In this document: piece after piece, positions 42,802 through 48,930 of the stretch
How the letters are laid out: each line of letters opens with the position of its first letter
Position numbering within the stretch: the first letter of the stretch is position 1
Origin: Prevotella sp.
Lineage (GTDB): Bacteria; Bacteroidota; Bacteroidia; Bacteroidales; Bacteroidaceae
Reading direction: 5' to 3'
DNA length: 48,930 nucleotides
Assembly (NCBI GenBank): GCA_017458125.1
Contig: JAFTGB010000008.1
Span: 1 to 48,930 of the forward strand
Program-made: the position numbers and the translations under genes
The notes under the pieces: model-generated
Told to the model about the DNA's origin: nothing
Databases searched by the model: none
The model's input: only the letters and a program-made list of their open reading frames with translations

Positions 42802-44581
42802 ATTCACCATCCACAGCGTTCACCACCTTCTTACCATTATAGATATACACCCCCTTCTGGGTGGGACGACCGTCGAGCCGACGACCGTCGAGCGTGAACC
42901 AAGCCTTAGTATGCACAGCGCGGCCACCGTCAGTGCGCAGCGTCTCAATGCCGGAAGGAGTGGGAGCGCTGACGCCTACTGCCGTCCACGCCTTGGCCAC
43001 GGCCTGCGCCTCGTCACCGTTCACGCCATAAAGCTCCTGCGCGGCGTTGAGCCAGCTTTCGCGTATGTTGGAATAGTCAGACTCCGGCGAACAGTATTTC
43101 GTCAGCGTCAGATAAGCTATCTGCGTACCCTTCTCTATGCCAATGCCCGTCAAGTCGTACTCGGTGCCATTGTCGTTGGTGCCCTTGCCTCCCTGGCAGA
43201 GCAAGTAGTAGAAGTAGCTCTGAACGGCACTCATGTTGTACTTGTTCTTACCGTCCCAACACTTCCCTTTGTAGGTGTCCGGTGCCGGGGCGTCGCCGTC
43301 TCGGCTGTGCTTGGGGTCAGCCATATTCCGCAGATTGCTCTTCCCCACTATCAGCCCATTGCCGCCAATGAGCCACGGGGTCTCGGGACCATTGCCGTAA
43401 GTGGCATTTTTCATCAGGCTGATGGCCATGATGTCCGAGAACGACTCGTTGAGCGCACCTCCCTCGTTGTTGCCACTCGACAGGTTGGCCGTGCTCTTGG
43501 TGATGAGGTGCGTAAACTCGTGGCACAGCACCGAGAGCTCAGCTGCCGGGCAGACGGAAAAGTGGCTCATGTTGCTGATGCCGCCCGTTCCGTAGGCCAT
43601 CAGCTTGAAGGCATACGACGACATGGCTTCGGCACCTAACTGTCCGCCCTGCGGTCTGATGACGCCCACCATCTCCTGCTGCAAGGCACGTAAAGCACCG
43701 CTTGAATGCAGGAGTCCGTCTTGTGCAGCTTCTGAGGCCGGTAAGTCCATACACACTCCACTCGGATAGGCAACGTTGTAGATGGGTGCACCTTTGCCGT
43801 CGTAGCTGTCGCGCCCCAGTACGTTCTTGTAGAAGTCGTAGGTGCGTGCCATGCCCCAGTGTATGTCCGTCATGTAGCTGCCGGCAGCCTCGTAAGTGAC
43901 TACGCCCTTGATGCCGTTCTGGTCGAAGGCGAAGGTACCGCTGCCGTCGGGGGTGAACTCCAGCATGAAAGCCTCCTGGTCGCTGCCGTCGGCCTGACGT
44001 CCCGCAGCAATCACCAGCAGCACGCCATCGTTAGGAACGATGCGTTTCTGCGCCGCTATATCGTCAACGGCAATGGGCGAGCCGGTCACGCCCATGGCCA
44101 CATAGTCCCAGAGGTGGACGGTCTGCGTGCCTTTATACGTCATGGCCACGCCGAACGTGCTTAACGGAGCCTCGGCCGTTGGCATCAGGCTCTGCCCTGT
44201 CGTAGGACTCGTCATCGCGTCAATGCGGATGCTCTTCAGTATGTAGGCTGTGGTCGGCGCGCCGGGGGCGTATGTCGCGACGGCGTTTTGCAGTACGGTC
44301 GTGAGTTTCTGCCGGTCGTTCACGATGTTGTCGGCCTCCTTGTCCGATGCCACCTCGGCTATCTTGGCCGCGTTGACGGTATAGATGCGGCGGTTCGGGT
44401 CGTACAACCTGATGCTGCCGTCGGCGCTTTTCGTCACGTCGAGTGTCAACTCGCCTGTCGAGTACATTCCTCTGCTGCTGATAGTGGTCTTGTCGTCAGA
44501 TGCCAGCCTGGCCTGCGCAACGGTAGCGCACAAAAAGAGGGCGGCAAACATCCATTTCGCTTGTTTTTGTGTTTTTTCCAT
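42800..44581 (-). CDS. Exported M4-family (thermolysin-like) metallopeptidase with His-to-Tyr change
   Basis: 593 residues: signal peptide (to ~A24), pro-region (~25-225), catalytic domain starting near 'TDIHWGMARTYDFYKN'. Zinc site 'CHEFTH' (H354, E355, H358) and third ligand E379 in 'GALNESFSDI'. Where M4 enzymes have the transition-state His in 'GGVHTNSGVQNYWFYLL', this protein reads 'KNKYNMSAVQSYFYYLL', so Y448 replaces that His. The rest of the domain ('GKGTNDNG', 'GIGIEKGTQIAYL') is conserved. The C-terminal 'WFTLDGRRLDGRP' and 'GVYIYNGKKVV' is a tail typical of Prevotella secreted proteins. It may be a weak protease or a zinc-binding non-enzyme. Own promoter upstream. Confidence 0.9.
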   Translation of the reverse strand: MEKTQKQAKWMFAALFLCATVAQARLASDDKTTISSRGMYSTGELTLDVTKSADGSIRLYDPNRRIYTVNAAKIAEVASDKEADNIVNDRQKLTTVLQNAVATYAPGAPTTAYILKSIRIDAMTSPTTGQSLMPTAEAPLSTFGVAMTYKGTQTVHLWDYVAMGVTGSPIAVDDIAAQKRIVPNDGVLLVIAAGRQADGSDQEAFMLEFTPDGSGTFAFDQNGIKGVVTYEAAGSYMTDIHWGMARTYDFYKNVLGRDSYDGKGAPIYNVAYPSGVCMDLPASEAAQDGLLHSSGALRALQQEMVGVIRPQGGQLGAEAMSSYAFKLMAYGTGGISNMSHFSVCPAAELSVLCHEFTHLITKSTANLSSGNNEGGALNESFSDIMAISLMKNATYGNGPETPWLIGGNGLIVGKSNLRNMADPKHSRDGDAPAPDTYKGKCWDGKNKYNMSAVQSYFYYLLCQGGKGTNDNGTEYDLTGIGIEKGTQIAYLTLTKYCSPESDYSNIRESWLNAAQELYGVNGDEAQAVAKAWTAVGVSAPTPSGIETLRTDGGRAVHTKAWFTLDGRRLDGRPTQKGVYIYNGKKVVNAVDGE

Positions 44582-44611
44582 ATTTCATCACTTCATTTCT
44601 AAATTTTGCTG

Positions 44612-44643
44612 CAAAATTACCATAAAGGGCTTGAACAGCCAAA
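44612..44643 (-). promoter_or_regulatory. M4 peptidase promoter TTTG-20-TAATTTTG
   Basis: Minus strand TAATTTTG (44619 to 44612), with TTTG (44643-44640) 20 bases upstream, 30 bases before the ATG at 44581. Confidence 0.75.
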
Positions 44644-44680
44644 TTTATTTATGACATTTTTTGGACGAATAAGCACAGAA

Positions 44681-44790
44681 TGATGTCTGGCGAAACCAAA
44701 TTTGATTAGCCAATTGCCCAAGACGGATGGTACTTTTTTCACCGCAGGGCATATAATTCAATGCCGCCGGACATCAGATTCCGGCGGCAT
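44681..44790. repeat. Hairpin and alternative pairing arm between small exported gene and M4 gene
   Basis: ATGCCGCCGGA (44761-44771) and TCCGGCGGCAT (44780-44790) form a perfect 11-bp stem without a following T-run. TGATGTCTGGCG (44681-44692) can pair with CGCCGGACATCA (44765-44776) at 11 of 12 bases, so two mutually exclusive folds exist. It may end transcription of the gene at 44841. Confidence 0.5.
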
Positions 44791-44840
44791 GATAAAACCT
44801 GACTATTTGACAAGGCTTACAGAAGGGTTCTTAAAGCTAT

Positions 44841-45407
44841 CTATTCAACTGTGAACGTTGTCACTTTCATGCCATTCTTTGTGTTTGCATTATTGGGATC
44901 ACCGATGATGATGCCATATTCCCCCGGTTCCAAATCTTCAAGCTGAATCAGGTACGAGGATTCACCATACTTCTTTGCCTTATATTCGACGCTTGCTAAA
45001 TTGCTGGTTTTAGTGGCGGACAAAGTACCTGCTTCTGCCAGCTGGTATCTGCGCTCCTTATTCTTATAAATGTCAAACTTGAATATGTTGATAAACGAAT
45101 TGGGATCGGTCGAATTATCCTTTGCCTTGACAATAAGGCGAGTAGTTCGCTGTGCCTTAACGTCATTTACCGATTTGACACCATCTATTGTCAAGCGTGA
45201 CTTCACTTTGCCAATACCCGTCAAATAGAGGCTTGCACCTGCTTTTGTCTTAACATATCCGCTCTCTCTCTTCAGTTTAATTCCCTCTGAGTCTGACGTC
45301 AGCAACAGCGTCTCTTCCGAAAACTCTGGCTCTGCTACTGTTACCTGCGCCGTAGCAGACATCGTTACAAACAAGCTCAAAACAAGAGCCGTCATCATTT
45401 TTTTCAT
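44841..45407 (-). CDS. Small exported protein of unknown function
   Basis: 188 residues with a signal peptide ('MKKMMTALVLSLFVTMSATA' then Q21). The mature part is mostly beta, with 'TRLIVKAKDNSTDPNSFINI' in the middle and a C-terminal 'LEDLEPGEYGIIIGDPNNAN' that looks like a single compact beta-sandwich. I recognise no family. AT-richer than the genes to its left and similar to the methylase gene to its right; no clear promoter in the 57-base gap, so it may be read from the methylase transcript. Confidence 0.8.
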   Translation of the reverse strand: MKKMMTALVLSLFVTMSATAQVTVAEPEFSEETLLLTSDSEGIKLKRESGYVKTKAGASLYLTGIGKVKSRLTIDGVKSVNDVKAQRTTRLIVKAKDNSTDPNSFINIFKFDIYKNKERRYQLAEAGTLSATKTSNLASVEYKAKKYGESSYLIQLEDLEPGEYGIIIGDPNNANTKNGMKVTTFTVE

Positions 45408-45464
45408 AATCTTTCCGCTTGACCGTGATGCGTAGGGCTTAGTTATACAATGTTAGTTAACAAG

Positions 45465-47792
45465 CTATTTCAAAAACTTATATTTAAACAACATTGGCAC
45501 TATTTCTTTCAGATAATACTGCTTGACCATAGCTGCCAAAGTCTGAATGTTGCCGTTTAGGCTCGGATACTTGTAAATTGTATTGCCTGTTTTATCGTCC
45601 TTATACGACTCGTTGAGTTCCTGTTTTATTTGGTACAGCCCATAGGTGGTTCCTGGGTTGTATCTTACTGTCTGTCTTGCATCAGCCATCACCTTGTTCC
45701 ATTGGTCAACCAATGCCTTTTCTTCTTTATTGCATACCAAGCCTTTAATGTCCTTCGAAGCCAAAGTCTCATGGGCCGAGGTGTCGAATGTTAACTCATT
45801 AATGTACTTGCGCCCGTCTGACCCAATGAATGTCAGCATGTGATTCTGTGGCTCTAACACTGTGAAAAGCAGGCATTTCAGAAGGAATTGGTCCAGTTTG
45901 CCATTCCTTACATCGCGGAAAAATGACTTTGAACCGTCAGCAGACTTCATAATTCGTCCTCGTTCAGTCCACGAACGATTATAGGTGACGTATCGGCTGG
46001 CTGCAAACATTGGAAGTTTTTCCAGATAGTTATTGCTGCGCAGATAGAAGCCATTGCCGTCATATCTCGCTGCTCGAACAAGGGTTGACATATTGTCTGG
46101 GTTATCAAAGCCGCTGCTATATACGGCCATGTAGCCGATGATGTTGTCGTTCACGATAGGTCTTACACGGATACTGTTTGTAGTCATCTTCTCATAGCCG
46201 TTTTTCTCGCAAACTATGCCTTCTTGCTTGTCATCCTCATATTTGTTCTTATCGAAATAGACCTCACTATACATCTTGTGAACTTTTTCTACCTGAAGGG
46301 TCTTCACAAACTTTACTTGGTTGTCTGTACCTATTTCATAGCCCTGGATGTTGAACTTTTCAAGTTGCTCATCATCTTCATTGCTCCATAAGGCACACAT
46401 AATACAAGCATTCTGATTGCGGTGGAAATGACGGCGATTGAATCCATAGCCCTCAATAAACTTCTTACTAATCAGGTGCTGAACCTTCCAATATTTTACA
46501 GGCGAATAAACCACGTAGCTATCTGTAGGCTGACGCAGGAAATACTCAAAAGCCGACCAAATAAAAGCGTTACCGAGTTCATTGGTAGCAGAGCCTTTTA
46601 CATGCTTTTTCATCTGTTGCACCACATAACTCTTCTTCCATACTGATGATTTCTTGCCTGCTTTCTGTTTCTGATGCTCGATAGATGTAGTATCCGAAAA
46701 TGGGGGATTCTCAAAGAGGATAATGCTGCATTTCTCATTGTTCACATAGTGACGGATGATTGCGTTGTTCACAAATTCTTCACTGAGTGCATCGGCACCT
46801 CTGACAAGTCCCATATTGAATGTGTCTTCTCGCTCTGTTGGTGGTATAATGTGACGCACCTTGTCACCCAACTTCTCCATCAGCACCTTATATTCATAGT
46901 ATTCCAATGTCGACACAATCACGTGACTTAACTCTTCTGATGTCAATGCTTCTTCCAAATTACCCGTGCCGGCACAGCGGTCGATAATCACATAGTCATT
47001 ACCCTCTGGCACGCGGTCAATAGCCTTTCGCAGCAAGTCATGCGATTTCTTGGCATAGGTGCTGTGAGTGTAGAAAGCACCAAGGTTCTTCTTTTGGAGG
47101 AAATCATTCAGTTTATCCATCAGATACTCGAACTTCAGATTCGTATCACCTTGATATGGAAGAATGAACTTCTTCAACACCTCAGGACGGCGTATCTCGC
47201 CGATAATCGCCACCTTACCACTTTTGTCACCAATGAAGTCTGCTTTTCGAGCTTCTGGCTGCAACCTATAGTAAGTCTGAGCCCATCCAACAATGCAGTT
47301 TTCATCAATGTTTATGGGGGTATACTTTTCTGTTTTCAGCACGGCAATCATCTGCGACTCCTGCCAGTCGTTGCTGTAATCATACTGCTCAATGGGAGAA
47401 TCGCACTTAAAGCCCTCAATACCTTTTGAAGATGCGCCAACATACACCTTTTCAATATCACTCCTATAGTCAGCAGAGTGATAAAGGTAGGCCTTATGGT
47501 CATTGAGTGACACAAGAAGAATGTTGGCAGGAATAGGCTTACCCTTCACACGCATTGCAGAAAGGTATCTGATAACCTGCGAGAGTACCTTGTTAAGATT
47601 AGATATCGAGAGTTTAAACTCAATAATATTGCCGTTGACCACACCGTCAGAATAATCCTGACGTACGGTATCTTCCGAATACACCCTGTTGATTCTGGGC
47701 AAATAAGTCCTATAGAAGTCCTTACTGCCCTCGGCCTCGTCGTCATAATGTGACAACAGGCTGCTGATTCCGTTATAATCTAAGTCTGCCAT
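45465..47792 (-). CDS. Restriction-methylase-like enzyme (type IIG-like N6-adenine methyltransferase)
   Basis: 775 residues. The N-terminal ~120 residues carry 'YSDGVVNGNIIEFKLSI' (D49, E58, K60), the D...ExK spacing of PD-(D/E)xK nucleases. A methyltransferase domain follows: 'GAFYTHSTYAKKSHDLLRKA' (239-257), motif I 'VIIDRCAGTGNLEE' (268-281) for S-adenosylmethionine, and motif IV 'FENPPF' (360-365), the NPPF of adenine-N6 enzymes. The remaining ~400 residues likely hold target recognition ('FLRSNNYL'-type strand-rich part). One polypeptide with both activities and no separate specificity subunit fits type IIG; without the nuclease it would be an orphan methylase. Clearly AT-richer than most of the window, suggesting transfer. 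The start ATG 47792 follows a long leader. Confidence 0.75.
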   Translation of the reverse strand: MADLDYNGISSLLSHYDDEAEGSKDFYRTYLPRINRVYSEDTVRQDYSDGVVNGNIIEFKLSISNLNKVLSQVIRYLSAMRVKGKPIPANILLVSLNDHKAYLYHSADYRSDIEKVYVGASSKGIEGFKCDSPIEQYDYSNDWQESQMIAVLKTEKYTPINIDENCIVGWAQTYYRLQPEARKADFIGDKSGKVAIIGEIRRPEVLKKFILPYQGDTNLKFEYLMDKLNDFLQKKNLGAFYTHSTYAKKSHDLLRKAIDRVPEGNDYVIIDRCAGTGNLEEALTSEELSHVIVSTLEYYEYKVLMEKLGDKVRHIIPPTEREDTFNMGLVRGADALSEEFVNNAIIRHYVNNEKCSIILFENPPFSDTTSIEHQKQKAGKKSSVWKKSYVVQQMKKHVKGSATNELGNAFIWSAFEYFLRQPTDSYVVYSPVKYWKVQHLISKKFIEGYGFNRRHFHRNQNACIMCALWSNEDDEQLEKFNIQGYEIGTDNQVKFVKTLQVEKVHKMYSEVYFDKNKYEDDKQEGIVCEKNGYEKMTTNSIRVRPIVNDNIIGYMAVYSSGFDNPDNMSTLVRAARYDGNGFYLRSNNYLEKLPMFAASRYVTYNRSWTERGRIMKSADGSKSFFRDVRNGKLDQFLLKCLLFTVLEPQNHMLTFIGSDGRKYINELTFDTSAHETLASKDIKGLVCNKEEKALVDQWNKVMADARQTVRYNPGTTYGLYQIKQELNESYKDDKTGNTIYKYPSLNGNIQTLAAMVKQYYLKEIVPMLFKYKFLK

Positions 47793-47858
47793 AATTACAA
47801 TTGATAGCCTTTAAATTTTGCATCGACTATCAATCGCATAAACGCAAACATAACAGAA

Positions 47859-47935
47859 GCGTGATGCCCCTTATCGCGTTTAGCACGGGGCGGCGTCGGA
47901 TGGAGCCCCGGAATATCTATAAGTATGCATCACGC
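47859..47935 (-). ncRNA. Structured leader of the methylase transcript (putative)
   Basis: GCGTGATGC (47859-47867) and GCATCACGC (47927-47935) form a perfect 9-bp outer stem; inside, CGGGGC (47886-47891) pairs with GCCCCG (47905-47910), and GCCCC at 47866-47870 offers an alternative partner. The 77-base, GC-rich block stands out in AT-rich surroundings and lies in what would be the 5' leader of the methylase gene. Could be a regulatory leader or part of an element boundary; no known riboswitch was recognised. Confidence 0.4.
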
Positions 47936-48140
47936 CTTGTCAGCGCAAATGCATTGCTAAAATAGATATTACGAAGGCATATAGCATACGATTGCCACCG
48001 TCACTACTATGATTCCGTGCTTGTTATTCCAAATGAGTTTCCGACGCTCTTGGCTAAACGCGAAATAATAGCGAATGCTTTTGTTTTACCCACAATGTCT
48101 TGCAATAGCCACTACCGACAAAGGTGCAGCTATGATGGTG

Positions 48141-48148
48141 CAAAAATA
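48141..48148 (-). promoter_or_regulatory. Possible methylase-gene promoter, -7 box TATTTTTG
   Basis: Minus strand TATTTTTG (48148 to 48141) fits TAnnTTTG, but no TTTG lies at 19-20 bases. It would give a ~340-base leader including the structured block at 47859-47935. Confidence 0.35.
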
Positions 48149-48518
48149 CAAAAACTTTTGCGAATAGAGAACGCTTGGAGCGAAAAAAAAGAAAAAATGG
48201 TATGACAAATGGCGAAAGACGAAAACCTTTCCGTCACGACAGACAGCGAAAGGGATCGCAATGTATAGTTGGCAAAAAACACCGCCGAACTCGTAACGCT
48301 GGCCGAAAACTGATGACGACACAAATCGTCATTCTTATCGTATTCACTATACGTACCTACAAATCGGATGAAGATATGACAGTTTCTTCCACTCTGCCTT
48401 TTTTGCAATGTCACACCTATCTCTCTACAGTTTAGCTTGCAAACATCATGTTTTCAGTACCTTAGTATCATACTTTGAAGGTCTAAACATCATGCTTTGC
48501 CTGCCTGTCCGACTCGTT

Positions 48519-48627
48519 TATGAAGGTATGAAGGTAGAATATTAAACTTTATATATAGGAAAACATTTAGGTCGGGGGTAAATAATTTAATAGAAAAAGT
48601 CGCAAAAGCCATGTTCATACCTTCATA
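48519..48627. repeat. 14-bp inverted repeat TATGAAGGTATGAA / TTCATACCTTCATA
   Basis: TATGAAGGTATGAA (48519-48532) and TTCATACCTTCATA (48614-48627) are perfect inverted copies 81 bases apart, enclosing an AT-rich stretch with TTTATATATAGG. The right arm overlaps the end of the gene scrap at 48623-48742. I have an impression that such 'ATGAAGGTATGAAGGT' blocks sit near mobile genes in Bacteroidales, but cannot verify it. Confidence 0.7.
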
Positions 48628-48742
48628 TTGCGTCATTCTTCAGGTACCTGTCAATGTCCTTCTTGTTAATCTTGCCATAGCGAGTCAATGCAAATCGGCT
48701 TGATAGCTTGTCGCCAAATGAACTATAAGCAGACGTATCATT
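48623..48742 (-). pseudogene. Gene scrap, C-terminal end of an unidentified protein
   Basis: On the minus strand a 39-codon frame without ATG reads '..SSFGDKLSSRFALTRYGK' then 'INKKDIDRYLKNDAI' and stops at 48623-48625; a stop also precedes it directly. The composition looks like a real protein tail rather than random sequence, so I suggest the remnant of a deleted gene near the rRNA operon. No family recognised. Confidence 0.3.
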
Positions 48743-48794
48743 TCACACTCAAGCTAAATGAAAACCTACAAAAAACATGATTGTTTAACACAAA

Positions 48795-48830
48795 GAAAAA
48801 GCCCCGAGTCTTTCTTCAGACTCAGGGCTT
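48795..48830 (-). terminator. rRNA operon terminator
   Basis: Minus strand AGCCCTGAGTCT - loop - AGACTCGGGGCT followed by TTTTTC (48829 down to 48795): a long stem with one mismatched position and a T-run, directly after the 5S gene. Confidence 0.85.
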
Positions 48831-48842
48831 CCCTCTCAAAAA

Positions 48843-48930
<88 letters not shown>

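Larger units (their letters stand above)
47793..48622. other. Long region without convincing intact gene
   Basis: About 0.8 kb upstream of the methylase gene. Short open frames exist (for example 48017-48205 and 48175-48435) but their translations look like random low-complexity or basic peptides, so I do not call them. What can be seen: a structured leader (47859-47935), a minus-strand promoter box (48141-48148), near-direct repeats AAACATCATG (48441-48450 area and 48485-48494) and one arm of a 14-bp inverted repeat (48519). Confidence 0.5.

Noticed and set aside
48017-48435. Short frames upstream of the methylase gene as small genes
   Set aside because: Frames of 60-94 codons on both strands overlap one another, with no recognisable motif, promoter position or start context.

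Overview
The window looks like a chromosome segment from a fairly GC-rich member of the Bacteroidales, most likely Prevotellaceae. The reasons are: (i) start regions repeatedly carry the Bacteroidetes sigma-factor promoter (TTTG, 19-20 bp, TAnnTTTG) and only one clear Shine-Dalgarno site stands out; (ii) the gene content is typical of the group (DUF5112/5113-like sensor kinase, ThrA next to an ApgM-like protein, TonB-dependent receptors, a YbiT-like ABC-F, a two-component propeller kinase); (iii) a secreted protease ends in a 'TLDGRRLDGRP..KGVYIYNGKKVV' tail seen on Prevotella exported proteins. Species cannot be named from the sequence alone.

Layout. 1-308: 3' end of an IS1380-family transposase. 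684-6855 (minus): kdgK-eda (ketodeoxygluconate to pyruvate) followed by a composite sensor kinase, its NarL-type response regulator and a small AbgT-like membrane protein. 7004-9244 (plus): a RelA/SpoT homologue with a ruined hydrolase site. 9274-13362 (minus): a tightly coupled trio of Tat-exported Fe-S aldo/keto reductase, ATP-grasp protein and secreted GH43 glycosidase. 13527-13614: four 22-bp tandem repeats between divergent promoters.

13793-25174 (plus) is the most unusual part: one promoter, six closely packed genes and one terminator. The genes are a receiver-PP2C phosphatase, a membrane-anchored coiled-coil/WD40 protein, a propeller sensor 'kinase' that has lost its phospho-accepting His, a small soluble kinase that has the His but no sensor, and two paralogous TonB-dependent receptors with TPR-like N-terminal domains instead of the usual carboxypeptidase-like domain. 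I read this as a split sensor/kinase pathway ending in a phosphatase and physically linked to two outer-membrane receptors.

25231-26609 (minus): infC-rpmI-rplT. A second, unrelated 22-bp tandem array (26735-26844) sits between the divergent infC and acyl-CoA ligase promoters. 26963-30289: two tandem acyl-CoA ligase paralogues. 30448-34224: thrA and an ApgM-like probable homoserine kinase analogue, with a hairpin/T-tract between them. 34333-39050: ABC-F, grpE, dnaJ, folC. 39154-42731: galactose use (galM, gluP-type transporter, galK). 42800-44581 (minus): exported M4-type protease in which a catalytic His is replaced by Tyr. 44841-47792 (minus): a small exported protein and a solitary 775-aa restriction-methylase-like enzyme, both noticeably AT-richer than the rest, which suggests an acquired segment. 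About 1 kb with no convincing intact gene follows, holding a structured leader, inverted repeats and a gene scrap. The window ends inside a 5S rRNA gene on the minus strand, the 3' end of an rRNA operon.
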